Source: Mesorhizobium australicum WSM2073 (GTDB lineage: Bacteria > Pseudomonadota > Alphaproteobacteria > Rhizobiales > Rhizobiaceae). Taken from it: a stretch of DNA of 64,000 nucleotides. Positions 38,363-46,510 of this stretch are shown piece by piece; within the stretch, counting starts at the first letter, position 1; every line of letters begins with the position of its first letter. The notes below the pieces were generated by a model that was not told the DNA's origin, did no database searches, and saw only the letters and a program-made list of their open reading frames with translations. The DNA is taken from assembly GCF_000230995.2 (NCBI RefSeq), contig NC_019973.1, positions 2,494,001 to 2,558,000 of the forward strand, given 5' to 3'. A program made the position numbers and the translations under genes.

Positions 38363-39486
38363 ACATGTATATCGAGCCGGCCAACAAGAAGCTTCCGATC
38401 ACGATCCTTACCGGTTTTCTGGGATCGGGAAAGACGACGCTGCTCAACTACATCCTCACCGAGCGCCACGGCCACCGCATCGCCGTCATCGAGAACGAGT
38501 TCGGCGAAGTGGATGTCGACAGCGACCTCGTGCTCGCCTCCGACGAAGAGATCTTCCAGATGCAGAACGGCTGCATCTGCTGCTTCGTCGACGTTCGCAA
38601 CGACCTCATCGACGTGATGAAGAAGCTTTTGAGCCACAAGGACAAGTTCGACCATATCATCGTCGAGACCTCTGGCCTTGCCGATCCGACTCCCGTCGCT
38701 ACCGCCTTCTTCGTCGACCGCAGCGTCGCTGAGGAAGTCGAACTCGATGCCGTCGTGACGCTGGTCGATGCCATGCATATCGACCAGCACCTCTACGATC
38801 CCGTGCTCGACGGCAGCGACAACCAGGCGGTCAACCAGATCGTCGCCGCCGACCGCATCCTCGTCAACAAGATCGATCTTGCCTCCGAGGAAGCGCTCGG
38901 CTCGCTGGAGGGCTCGCTGCGCAAGCTCAACCAGACGGCGCCGATCCTGCGTTCCACCTACGGCAAGGTGGACCTGTCCAACATCCTCGGCGTCAACGGT
39001 TTCCGGCCGTCCTATGTACGCGAGCGGGCGGAAATCCTCGACATCGATATGGACGACGATCACGACGCGCACGGCGATCATCACCACGAATGCCATGGCG
39101 CGACGTGCGATCATCCGGACCATGACCATGAGCGCGACCACGGTCATGATCATGCTCCGGCAAGCGGGCTCCGTCCGCACCAGCACGATGCAACGGTGAA
39201 ATCCCACTCCTTCGTCTATCCGCAGTCCTTCGACGGCGAAAAGCTCGCCGGCTTCCTCAAGGATTACCTCAGCGAGTATGGCGACGACATCTTCCGCACC
39301 AAGGGCATTGTCTCAGTGGCGAACGACGAGCGCTTCTTCGTGCTCCAGGCAGTGCACAAGCTGGTCGATTTCCGTCCGGATCACTCCTGGGGCGACGATA
39401 CGCGCAAGTCGAAGTTCGTCTTCATCGGCCGCAATCTCGACCGTGACGGCATCGACAGAAACTTGCGCGCATGCCTGGCGGCCTAG
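38359..39486 (+). CDS. CobW/COG0523 GTPase with His-rich metal-binding loop
   Basis: This 375-aa metallochaperone has the P-loop GFLGSGKT (residues 19-26), the CxCC metal motif (CICC, 72-75), Walker B-like SGLADP and the base-recognition NKID. Between residues 234 and 276 is a loop with 14 histidines and two cysteines, unlike a plain CobW. COG0523 proteins deliver Zn, Co or similar ions to client enzymes. It overlaps the molybdenum hydroxylase gene by 4 bp and precedes two metal-type amidohydrolases, so loading those with zinc is the likely job. Confidence 0.9.
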   Translation: MNMYIEPANKKLPITILTGFLGSGKTTLLNYILTERHGHRIAVIENEFGEVDVDSDLVLASDEEIFQMQNGCICCFVDVRNDLIDVMKKLLSHKDKFDHIIVETSGLADPTPVATAFFVDRSVAEEVELDAVVTLVDAMHIDQHLYDPVLDGSDNQAVNQIVAADRILVNKIDLASEEALGSLEGSLRKLNQTAPILRSTYGKVDLSNILGVNGFRPSYVRERAEILDIDMDDDHDAHGDHHHECHGATCDHPDHDHERDHGHDHAPASGLRPHQHDATVKSHSFVYPQSFDGEKLAGFLKDYLSEYGDDIFRTKGIVSVANDERFFVLQAVHKLVDFRPDHSWGDDTRKSKFVFIGRNLDRDGIDRNLRACLAA

Positions 39487-39533
39487 CAGCGCATCTCCTG
39501 TCGCTTGACGCTTGGCCCAAGTCCTCCGTCTGA

Positions 39534-39565
39534 ACCGCCGCCGGCCCTCCAGTGCGGGCGGCGGT
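39534..39565 (+). terminator. GC-rich hairpin after the CobW gene
   Basis: A perfect 9-bp stem (ACCGCCGCC at 39534-39542 with GGCGGCGGT at 39557-39565) and a 14-nt loop lie 48 bp past the CobW stop. The T run is short and late (CCGTTTTCC), so termination may be partial. Confidence 0.45.
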
Positions 39566-39597
39566 GGATGCCGTTTTCCAAAAAAACGATATAAAAA

Positions 39598-39623
39598 CAA
39601 CAACTTGTATGATTATCTTGTTG
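39598..39623. promoter_or_regulatory. Inverted repeat CAACAA-N14-TTGTTG in AT-rich promoter region
   Basis: Perfect 6-bp arms (39598-39603 and 39618-39623) flank TTGTATGATTAT-type sequence in an AT-rich block. This lies in the 396-bp space between the CobW gene and the two amidohydrolases, suggesting a second promoter with its own regulator site. TTGACA at 39621-39626 could be a -35 element. The remaining spacer up to 39882 has no recognisable gene. Confidence 0.45.
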
Positions 39624-39882
39624 ACAAAAAGCCCGCCCCATGGTTCCTTTGGCGTCGAGTAGAAGCACCGACAATTGCTCACCGTCTGTTGGAAGATGAG
39701 GCTGCGATGTCGATGCTGACTACGAAAGGAACACCCGCCGTTTGTGCCCCGTTTGAGGCCCCGGCCGTTCTTGTCCGTCATCGGCCTTTCCTGAGTTCGC
39801 GGATCCACGCCCGGTGTTTGCCGGCATGGCGTTCATCGCGCGGCCCCACATCGACCGGACCCGCTACGACAGGAGAACAAGA

Positions 39883-40806
39883 ATGATAATTGACCTAAGC
39901 TGCTACCCCACCGACCTGGTGGATCTGGCTTGGCGCCACGATGGACCACCCTTCACCGGCGACAAGCTTTTGAAGATGATGGACGGCCCGTATTATGTGA
40001 ACGGCAAGCCGCGCCGCATCGACAAGGCCTTCATCCAACCGCCGCAAGGCAACACCATTTACACCCACGAGGTCATGGACCTGGAAGGCAAAGCCGCCAT
40101 CCGCCAGTACATGGCCTATACGGAAAAGATGGTGACGGAGCATCCCGACCGTTTCCTCGGCTGTTTCGTCTACAACCCGCGCTACGGCACGCAGAACGGC
40201 GCCGAAGAGATCGAACGCTATGCCAAGGAATTCGATTTCAAGATGGTGCAGCTGCAGGCGAACATGCACGCCTACCGCCCCGACCGCGCGCTCGACTGGC
40301 TGCGTCCGGCCTTGAAGAAATGCGCCGAGCTCGGCCTGATGGTGAAGGTACACACCGGCGACGGTCCGTACTCGATCCCGACCGAGTTCTACCCGATCAT
40401 CCGCGAGTTCCCGGAAGTGAACTTCATCCTCGCGCATTTCGGCGTGCAGACCGGCGGCGTCTATGTGTTCGAGCCGATGCAGATGGCGCTCGACACGCCG
40501 AGCGTATACGTCGAATCCGGTTGGTGCCTCCAGTCGCGGATCGTAGAGTTCGCCAAGGTGCTGCCCAAGCACAAGATCCTCTTCGGCTCCGACACGCCGC
40601 CGAACGAGCCGGGCATGTGGATCAACCTTCTCGAAGTGCTCTGCCACGAGCCACCCCAAGGCCTCAATCTCGATGAGGATACGCTGGAGGACTACCTCGG
40701 CAACAACACCGCTCGCATGATCGGCCTTGAGCCGACCAAAGCGCCTGCCACCGTCGAGGAAGCCGAAGCGTACCTGCGCAAGCATGGCATCGCGCTCGCC
40801 GCATAA
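39883..40806 (+). CDS. ACMSD-type amidohydrolase, HxH motif lost
   Basis: This 307-aa TIM-barrel protein is of the amidohydrolase-2 family (decarboxylases, hydratases, lactonases). It retains His157 (KVHTGDG), His185 (LAHFG) and Asp237 (GSDTPP). The N-terminal metal motif HxH is replaced: residues 6-8 read S-C-Y, while the tandem paralogue at 40825 has H-L-H in the same place. It may be a regulatory or heteromeric partner, or use a different metal arrangement. The ATG at 39883 follows AGGAGAACAAG. It is 18 bp upstream of its paralogue. Confidence 0.88.
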   Translation: MIIDLSCYPTDLVDLAWRHDGPPFTGDKLLKMMDGPYYVNGKPRRIDKAFIQPPQGNTIYTHEVMDLEGKAAIRQYMAYTEKMVTEHPDRFLGCFVYNPRYGTQNGAEEIERYAKEFDFKMVQLQANMHAYRPDRALDWLRPALKKCAELGLMVKVHTGDGPYSIPTEFYPIIREFPEVNFILAHFGVQTGGVYVFEPMQMALDTPSVYVESGWCLQSRIVEFAKVLPKHKILFGSDTPPNEPGMWINLLEVLCHEPPQGLNLDEDTLEDYLGNNTARMIGLEPTKAPATVEEAEAYLRKHGIALAA

Positions 40807-40824
40807 AATTTGAAGGAGTGAACA

Positions 40825-41769
40825 ATGATCATCGATACCCATCTTCACCCGACCAACCTCGTGGACGAGGCCTGGCGTCATACGGGTGAGCCCTTCAACG
40901 GCGAGCGCATGCTCAAGTTGATGGACGGTCCCTACATGATCAACGGCAAGCCGCGCCGGATCGATATGGGCTTCATCCAGCCGCCGCCTGGCAATACCGG
41001 CTACCGCGACGGCAACCGCAAGGGCCGCGACGGCATTCGCGACTACATGGCCTATTGCGCGGAGCTTTGCCAGAAATACCCGGATCGCTTCATTGGCAAC
41101 TTCAACTACAACCCGCGCTGGGGGCCTGAAAACGGTGCGGCGGAGCTGGAATTCCACGTCAAGGAATACGGCTTCAAGATGCTGAAGCTGCACGCCAACA
41201 TGCATGGCTATCGTCCCGACCGCGCATTGGACTGGCTGCGTCCGGCGATGAAGAAGTGCGCCGAACTCGGCGTGGTCGTGCTGATCCACACCGGCGACGG
41301 CCCGTACACGATCCCGACGATGTTCTACCCGATCATCCGCGAATTCCCGATGGTCAACTTCATCATCGGCCATTTCGGCATTCAGACGGGCGGCAACTAT
41401 TCGTTCGAATCCTTCTGGATGGCCATGGACACGCCCAATGTCTATTGCGAATCCGGTTGGTGCTTCCAGTCGCGCATCGTCGAATTCGCCCAGCAGCTGC
41501 CAAAGAACAAGATCGTCTTCGGCACGGACAGCCCGCCGAACGATCCGGGCATGTGGCTGCGCGAACTGGAAGTGCTTTGCAAGGATCCGCCGCACGGCAT
41601 CAACCTCTCGGAGGACGATCTGGAAGGCTATCTCGGCAACAACATCGCCAAGCTCGTCGGCATCAACCCGTCTCCCCCGCCGCGTGATCTGAAGGATGCC
41701 CAGGCGCGCCTGAAGAATTCCTACGCCGGTGTCGACAGCGCCACAGGCAAACATCTGGAGCTTGCCTGA
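40825..41769 (+). CDS. ACMSD-type amidohydrolase, complete metal site
   Basis: This 314-aa paralogue of the previous gene keeps all family ligands: His6 and His8 (DTHLHPT), His155 (LIHTGDGP), His183 (IGHFG) and Asp235 (GTDSPP). The two share most of their length, including GKPRRID, DRALDWLRPA and ESGWC.QSRIVEFA. Enzymes of this group are Zn- or Mn-dependent decarboxylases or ring-opening hydrolases of aromatic acids. It lies just before the UbiD/UbiX pair, so it likely handles a neighbouring step. The substrate is unknown. Confidence 0.9.
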   Translation: MIIDTHLHPTNLVDEAWRHTGEPFNGERMLKLMDGPYMINGKPRRIDMGFIQPPPGNTGYRDGNRKGRDGIRDYMAYCAELCQKYPDRFIGNFNYNPRWGPENGAAELEFHVKEYGFKMLKLHANMHGYRPDRALDWLRPAMKKCAELGVVVLIHTGDGPYTIPTMFYPIIREFPMVNFIIGHFGIQTGGNYSFESFWMAMDTPNVYCESGWCFQSRIVEFAQQLPKNKIVFGTDSPPNDPGMWLRELEVLCKDPPHGINLSEDDLEGYLGNNIAKLVGINPSPPPRDLKDAQARLKNSYAGVDSATGKHLELA

Positions 41770-41832
41770 TTGAACCAGGGCGGCGCCGCTTTCGAGGCGC
41801 CGCCCTATCGTCAGCAACGTCGAGAGCAAGAT

Positions 41833-43206
41833 ATGACGCAGCACCATAAGCAAGACGTCCGCAGCTTCCTGGCCGACTATCGGGAAAGGCATTCGGAGGA
41901 TGTCATCACCATTGACCGTCCGGTCTCGGACGATCAGGACGCGACCGCGCTGATCTGGAATCTGGCGGGCAGGGGGCAGCACCCGATGTTGCACCTCACC
42001 AACGTCAATGGCATCGATAGCCAGGTGCTCTGCAACATCTTTGCCTCGCGTGGCCGCATCGCCCGTCTTCTCGGCGCGACTGCCGAAACCCTGCACGAGG
42101 CCTATCAGGCCCGCGCCAACCGACCGTTCGCGCAGGAGCTTCTCGACAGTGGACCGATCACCGAGGAGATCATTTCCGGCGATGCCGTCGATCTCCACAC
42201 CCTGCCCATGCTGAAACACTTCGAAACCGACCGCGCCAAATACATCACCAGCGGCATCATCGTCGGCGAGCATCCGGAAACCGGAGCCGGCAACCTCAGC
42301 TATCACCGGGCGATGATCCATTCGAAGAATTCGCTGGCCACATCCCTGCATTCACGCGGCCATCTGTGGCGCCTGATGAACATGGCGAAAGAGAAGGGCA
42401 AGCCCATGCCGGTCGCGATGGTGATCGGCGGCCATCCCCTTTTCATGCTCGCCGCCTCCGCCCGCCTTGCCTTCGGCGAGGACGAGCGCGACGTTGCTGG
42501 CGGGCTGATGCGCGAACCTTTGCAGGTCGTGCTCACGCCGAAATACGGCATCCGCGTTCCCGCCCATGCCGAGATCGTGCTGGAAGGTGTGTTGGACCCC
42601 GAGGCTCATGTTGAGGAGGGGCCGTTCGGCGAATTTACAGGCTATTCCTCCGACCGTTCGACCAACAACCTCTTCACGGTCGAAACTGTGATGCGCCGAC
42701 GCGATGCCATCCTCGTCAGCGTCGCGGGCGGCAACTCAGCTGAACATCTCAACCTTGGCCGCGTACCGCGCGAGGCGGAGGTGGTTGAGAAATTGAAGGC
42801 CCGATTCCCGTCGATCACCGCCGTGCATTATCCGTCGTCGGGTACCCATTTCCATGCCTATGTCGCGATGAACCAGATGCGCGAGGGCGAGGCGCGGCAG
42901 GTCATGCTCGGTCTGCTCGGCTGGGACCAGTACCTCAAGACCGTCGTCGTCGTGGACGCGGATGTCGACATCATCCGCGACAGCGAAGTACTCTGGGCGC
43001 TGGCCACTCATTTCCAGCCGCACAAGGACGTCGTCATCATCGAGGGGCTGCCCGGCAATGCGCTCGACCCGTCGGCGAGCGGCATCGGCACGACCTCCCG
43101 CATGGGCCTCGATGCGACGCGCGGACCGAACTTCCATGGCGTTCGCGCCCGGATCAGCGATGAGGCCTCGGCCCGTGCCGCGGCGCTCCTCAAAAGCGTG
43201 GGATAG
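41833..43206 (+). CDS. UbiD-family prFMN-dependent decarboxylase
   Basis: This 457-aa protein has the UbiD core with the signature EEGPFGEFTGYSSDRS (~261-276) and the prFMN-binding region SYHRAMIHSKNS. UbiD enzymes reversibly decarboxylate aromatic, heteroaromatic or unsaturated acids using prenylated FMN. The start is placed at the ATG at 41833, since the in-frame sequence back to 41770 lies in the spacer after the previous stop. UbiX follows 3 bp downstream and supplies the cofactor. The natural substrate is not predictable; the neighbouring genes suggest a heteroaromatic carboxylate. Confidence 0.93.
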   Translation: MTQHHKQDVRSFLADYRERHSEDVITIDRPVSDDQDATALIWNLAGRGQHPMLHLTNVNGIDSQVLCNIFASRGRIARLLGATAETLHEAYQARANRPFAQELLDSGPITEEIISGDAVDLHTLPMLKHFETDRAKYITSGIIVGEHPETGAGNLSYHRAMIHSKNSLATSLHSRGHLWRLMNMAKEKGKPMPVAMVIGGHPLFMLAASARLAFGEDERDVAGGLMREPLQVVLTPKYGIRVPAHAEIVLEGVLDPEAHVEEGPFGEFTGYSSDRSTNNLFTVETVMRRRDAILVSVAGGNSAEHLNLGRVPREAEVVEKLKARFPSITAVHYPSSGTHFHAYVAMNQMREGEARQVMLGLLGWDQYLKTVVVVDADVDIIRDSEVLWALATHFQPHKDVVIIEGLPGNALDPSASGIGTTSRMGLDATRGPNFHGVRARISDEASARAAALLKSVG

Positions 43207-43209
43207 GGC

Positions 43210-43794
43210 ATGACGGCGCAGCCAAGACGCATGATTGTCGGCATTTCGGGAGCTTCCGGAGTGGTCTACGGAAAGCGGATACTCGAAGTGCTGCGCGATC
43301 TCGAAATCGAGACGCATCTGATCATGTCACGGGCCGCCTGCATCACACTTGCGGCCGAGGCGGATTTTACGAAGCAGGACCTTGAGGCGCTCGCTACGAC
43401 CACTCATTCCAACAAGGACATCGGCGCCGTCTGCTCATCCGGCTCCTACAAGACGCTCGGCATGATCGTAGCGCCCTGCTCGGTTAAAACACTGGCGGAG
43501 ATTGCAACCGGCACGACGGATAACCTCCTATCCCGCGCCGCCGACGTTGTCTTGAAGGAGCGCCGCCGCCTCGTTCTCATGCTGCGCGAGACGCCGCTGC
43601 ATCTCGGCCACATCCGCAACATGGCGCAGGTCACAGAGATGGGTGGCATCATATATCCGCCGGTTCCTGCATTCTATACTAGACCGCAAACCCTTGGCGA
43701 CATGGTCGACCATACCGTCGGCCGTGTGCTTGACCTTTTCGATCTCGACGCCGGCATCGTACGGCGCTGGCAGGGAGCTGGGGAGGTGGAATAG
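43210..43794 (+). CDS. ubiX: UbiX-type flavin prenyltransferase
   Basis: This 194-aa flavoprotein opens with the FMN-binding motif VGISGASGVVYGKRIL and has the conserved RETPLHLGHIRNM phosphate/prenyl-binding segment and a PPVPAFYTRP C-terminus. It makes prenyl-FMN from FMN and dimethylallyl phosphate for the UbiD enzyme encoded just upstream. It is the last gene of the plus-strand operon. A dedicated copy next to a UbiD homologue is typical for catabolic, not ubiquinone, decarboxylases. Confidence 0.94.
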   Translation: MTAQPRRMIVGISGASGVVYGKRILEVLRDLEIETHLIMSRAACITLAAEADFTKQDLEALATTTHSNKDIGAVCSSGSYKTLGMIVAPCSVKTLAEIATGTTDNLLSRAADVVLKERRRLVLMLRETPLHLGHIRNMAQVTEMGGIIYPPVPAFYTRPQTLGDMVDHTVGRVLDLFDLDAGIVRRWQGAGEVE

Positions 43795-44109
43795 GAAGCT
43801 GCGGCGTCGCCCGCCAGATGGTTCTCGATGCGGCTGGTGCTTACTGGTCAGGGGTTCGACCTCACGCATGCCGGGCGAGCATTGCAGCGTCATGATTCCG
43901 AAATTTTTTAGATGCGCCTACGTCGAAGGCTCTGTGTTCCCAAAATACGATGCCTCCTCGACATCGGGCGTTAGACCGGCGACGCCACGACATTCCGGAT
44001 GTCGGCGCCGCCGGTCGGTTCGACGCAAAACTCGCAGAGCTGGCTTGCGCGATCGGCGCTGAGTCAGGTTCATATTGAGGTAGCAAACGCGACATAGATG
44101 GTTCCGCGT
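43795..44109. other. Non-coding or decayed stretch after ubiX
   Basis: I see no convincing gene, terminator or RNA in these 315 bases. Open frames on both strands are short and lack start signals. It leads into the att-like repeats at 44110 and 44249. Confidence 0.4.
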
Positions 44110-44129
44110 CCCGCAACCAATTTTATCAT
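44110..44129. repeat. 20-bp repeat of the left att-like tail
   Basis: CCCGCAACCAATTTTATCAT matches 22491-22510 at 19 of 20 positions, covering the end of the tRNA-like tail and ten bases beyond it. A short exact core of this kind is what an integrase crossover site would leave. Confidence 0.55.
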
Positions 44130-44248
44130 GCTCCTCCAGGCGAATTCCGCGCGCATATTAGTGAGATTGGGAAGTCCGGGTCGCACTGCGGGACGAACTT
44201 GACCATCGGAGACGTTCGCTCGAGATCGGGGGTTCGAGTCGGGAGAGG

Positions 44249-44340
44249 GCTACCGCCAATACAGCGCTGCAACCGAGTTCGTCTGTTTACCGGACTTCGC
44301 AAGCGGGCTTGACGGGCTCAAAATCCTGTCCCCGCAATCA
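44249..44340. repeat. Right direct repeat with tRNA-fMet-like 3' tail (candidate att site)
   Basis: The first 39 bases match 22412-22450 at 38 positions. Partly conserved sequence then leads to CTCAAAATCCTGTCCCCGCAATCA, a diverged version of the same tRNA tail. Both copies are in the same orientation, about 21.8 kb apart, and bracket the catabolic cluster. Confidence 0.65.
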
Positions 44341-44344
44341 ATAA

Positions 44345-44740
44345 AATCTATTTGAACCAGATTACCAAGAACCCCGGGATGTCCTTCAATTACCCATTCA
44401 ACCTGATGCCCTCATCGGGGTCGACATCAACGGTTTCGACCCGACCAAATCACTGGTCATTTCGCTCGCGGGCCTGCGTGGCGAAGCCGCACACAGGAAT
44501 CTCATAGCAGCGCAGACCAGTCCTGCGCTGGGCGACCTGGCGATATGGACCACCGGTCTCATTGCAGGTTACCGAACGCTGGACGACCAGATCACACAGC
44601 TCCGGCGTATATCGGCTTAGTCGCTGGGCGACAATTGCCCTGCAAATCCGGACACAACAAAAGCAGGCCGAGCTCGACTACCTTGTGCTCTTGCGCGCCG
44701 CCTCCACGCAGGCCAAGAACTATGTCGGCTTGGCTTGTTG
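44345..44740 (+). pseudogene. Remnant of an unrecognised coding region
   Basis: One frame is open from 44345 to a stop at 44618 without a usable start (it contains DPTKSLVISLAGLRGEAAH). A second frame then continues with coding-like sequence (TQQKQAELDYLVLLRAAS) to a stop near 44740. The change of frame near 44615 suggests one disrupted gene of at least 130 codons with a missing 5' end. I recognise no family. Confidence 0.35.
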
Positions 44741-44747
44741 AGCGCAG

Positions 44748-45623
44748 CTACCCCTTGATCGCCGAGCCGACGATGGAATCGACGAAGAAGCGCTGCAGAA
44801 AGACGAACAGAATGAGCGGCGGCAGCACGGCGAGCGTCGCGCCAGCCATCACCAGCCCAGTGTTGACCGCGCCTCTGTTGTAGCTGAGTAGTCGGCTGAG
44901 GCTGATGACGATCGGGTAGGCGTCGGCATTGCCCTGCAGCACGGTCAGTGGCCACAGATAACTGTTCCAGTGATAGACGAAGGCGAACAAAGCGAGCGCC
45001 GCGATCGCCGGGGCGACACTGGGCGCGACGATCTTGTAGAGGATCAGCAGCTCCGAGGCGCCGTCCATGCGCGCGGCGTCGATCAACTCGTCGGGCACGC
45101 CTGATATGAACTGGCGCATCAGGAAGATGCCGAACGCATTGGCGAGGTTGGGCACGATGATGCCGGCCAAGCTGGCATTTAGGCCGATCGAGCCGACCAG
45201 GCGGTAGAGCGGGATCAACGTCACGATCGGCGGCAGGAACATGGTGGCGATCAGCACCGAAAACAAAAGCGAGCGGCCAGGGAAGTGGTATTTTGCGAAA
45301 GCATAGCCGGCCATCATGCTGGTGACGAGGATGCCGACGGTGGTGATCGAGGCGATGACCAGAGAGTTCCACATCGAGCGGCCGACATTGACCACGCCAG
45401 AGACCTTCTCATAGGCGTCCAGGCTCGGCGTATGGGGTATCCACACCGGTGGCACCTGCATGCTCTCGGCCGGCGTCTTTAGGCTCGACAACACCATCCA
45501 CACCAGCGGGAAGGCCGACGCCACGGCCACCAGCAGCATCAGCGTCGCCAGCAGTGCGTTGCCGCCGGTCGGGCGCTTTCGCGACAATCGGCTCGACGAT
45601 CCCGAAAACCCAATCGGGCTCAT
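44748..45623 (-). CDS. Sugar ABC transporter permease (MalG type)
   Basis: This 291-aa permease has six membrane helices and the EAA loop ELIDAARMDGASELLILYKI. It is the second permease of a CUT1-type sugar importer, overlapping the first permease gene by 4 bp. The operon (binding protein, permease, permease) ends here, and no ATPase gene follows, only the gene remnant and island repeat. A shared ATPase encoded elsewhere, or loss of downstream genes through the island, would explain this. Confidence 0.93.
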   Translation of the reverse strand: MSPIGFSGSSSRLSRKRPTGGNALLATLMLLVAVASAFPLVWMVLSSLKTPAESMQVPPVWIPHTPSLDAYEKVSGVVNVGRSMWNSLVIASITTVGILVTSMMAGYAFAKYHFPGRSLLFSVLIATMFLPPIVTLIPLYRLVGSIGLNASLAGIIVPNLANAFGIFLMRQFISGVPDELIDAARMDGASELLILYKIVAPSVAPAIAALALFAFVYHWNSYLWPLTVLQGNADAYPIVISLSRLLSYNRGAVNTGLVMAGATLAVLPPLILFVFLQRFFVDSIVGSAIKG

Positions 45624-46510
45624 TCGTCGTCCTTCCGGTTGGCAAGAGCAAACAGCGCGCAGACCACGACGATCAGCGACAGCATCAGCATGACGGCCAT
45701 GGCCGAGCCCAGCCCGCCCTGTGCGCGCTCGATGCCGACGCGGCGGATGTGGTAGGTCAAGACATTTGTCGAGCCCACCGGCCCTCCTTGCGTGATCAGC
45801 GCCACAGGCTCGAACACTTGCACCGCATTGATGATGGCGATGACTGCGCTGAACAGAAGTGTGCGTCGCATCAGGGGCAGTGTGATGAAGCGAAACTGTT
45901 CGTACCGGTTGGCGCCGTCGAGCTTTGCCGCTTCGTAGAGGCTGCCGGGAATCTGCGTCAGCCCGGCAATGGCCAGCACGGTGAAATAGCCGACCTGTTG
46001 CCAGACGTTGAGGAAGACGATCGAGACCAGCGCCGAGCGTGGCGACGAAAGCCACGGCTGCGGGCCGATGCCGATCAGGCCGAGCATCTGGTTGAGCGGC
46101 CCTTCGCTCGGCGAATAGAGCTTCGACCAGACCAGCGCCACCGCGATCATCGGAACCATGTAGGTGGAAAACAGCACCGTCCGCAGCGCCGTGCCGCCGG
46201 GCACGTCATGCTGGTAGACCATCAGGCCGAAGGCCACCGACAGCGGTAGGATAAGGACGACGGAGAGAACGGTGTAGATCGACGTGTTGACCAGCGCGCC
46301 CTTGAAATCGCGTCCGACCGAGGTCTGCCCGAAGATCTCACGGAAATTGTCGAGGCCGATGAAGCTGGCGCTGGAAAACGGCGTCTGCGTCGACCAGTCC
46401 TGGCATGACAGCCAGGCGGTGAGCAGCATCGGCAACAGGATGAAGATGCCGATCAGCGTCACGGCGGGCGCCAGCATGATGCCCGCCGAGGCACGGTACC
46501 TCTGAATCAT
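45620..46510 (-). CDS. Sugar ABC transporter permease (MalF type)
   Basis: This 296-aa permease has six predicted helices and the coupling loop SLYEAAKLDGANRYEQFRFI. Its ATG shares a base with the stop of the binding-protein gene (TAATG), and its stop overlaps the next permease start, so the three genes are translationally coupled. It forms the channel with the MalG-type partner for a sugar of unknown identity. Confidence 0.93.
   Translation of the reverse strand: MIQRYRASAGIMLAPAVTLIGIFILLPMLLTAWLSCQDWSTQTPFSSASFIGLDNFREIFGQTSVGRDFKGALVNTSIYTVLSVVLILPLSVAFGLMVYQHDVPGGTALRTVLFSTYMVPMIAVALVWSKLYSPSEGPLNQMLGLIGIGPQPWLSSPRSALVSIVFLNVWQQVGYFTVLAIAGLTQIPGSLYEAAKLDGANRYEQFRFITLPLMRRTLLFSAVIAIINAVQVFEPVALITQGGPVGSTNVLTYHIRRVGIERAQGGLGSAMAVMLMLSLIVVVCALFALANRKDDE

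Noticed and set aside
39512..39886. A 124-codon gene before the amidohydrolases
   Set aside because: It runs through a hairpin, the AT-rich dyad and the ribosome-binding site of the next gene; no family resemblance.
39895..42351. An 818-codon minus-strand open frame across the amidohydrolase pair and UbiD
   Set aside because: It is a codon-bias shadow: composition is unnatural and the plus-strand frames have full motifs and ribosome-binding sites.
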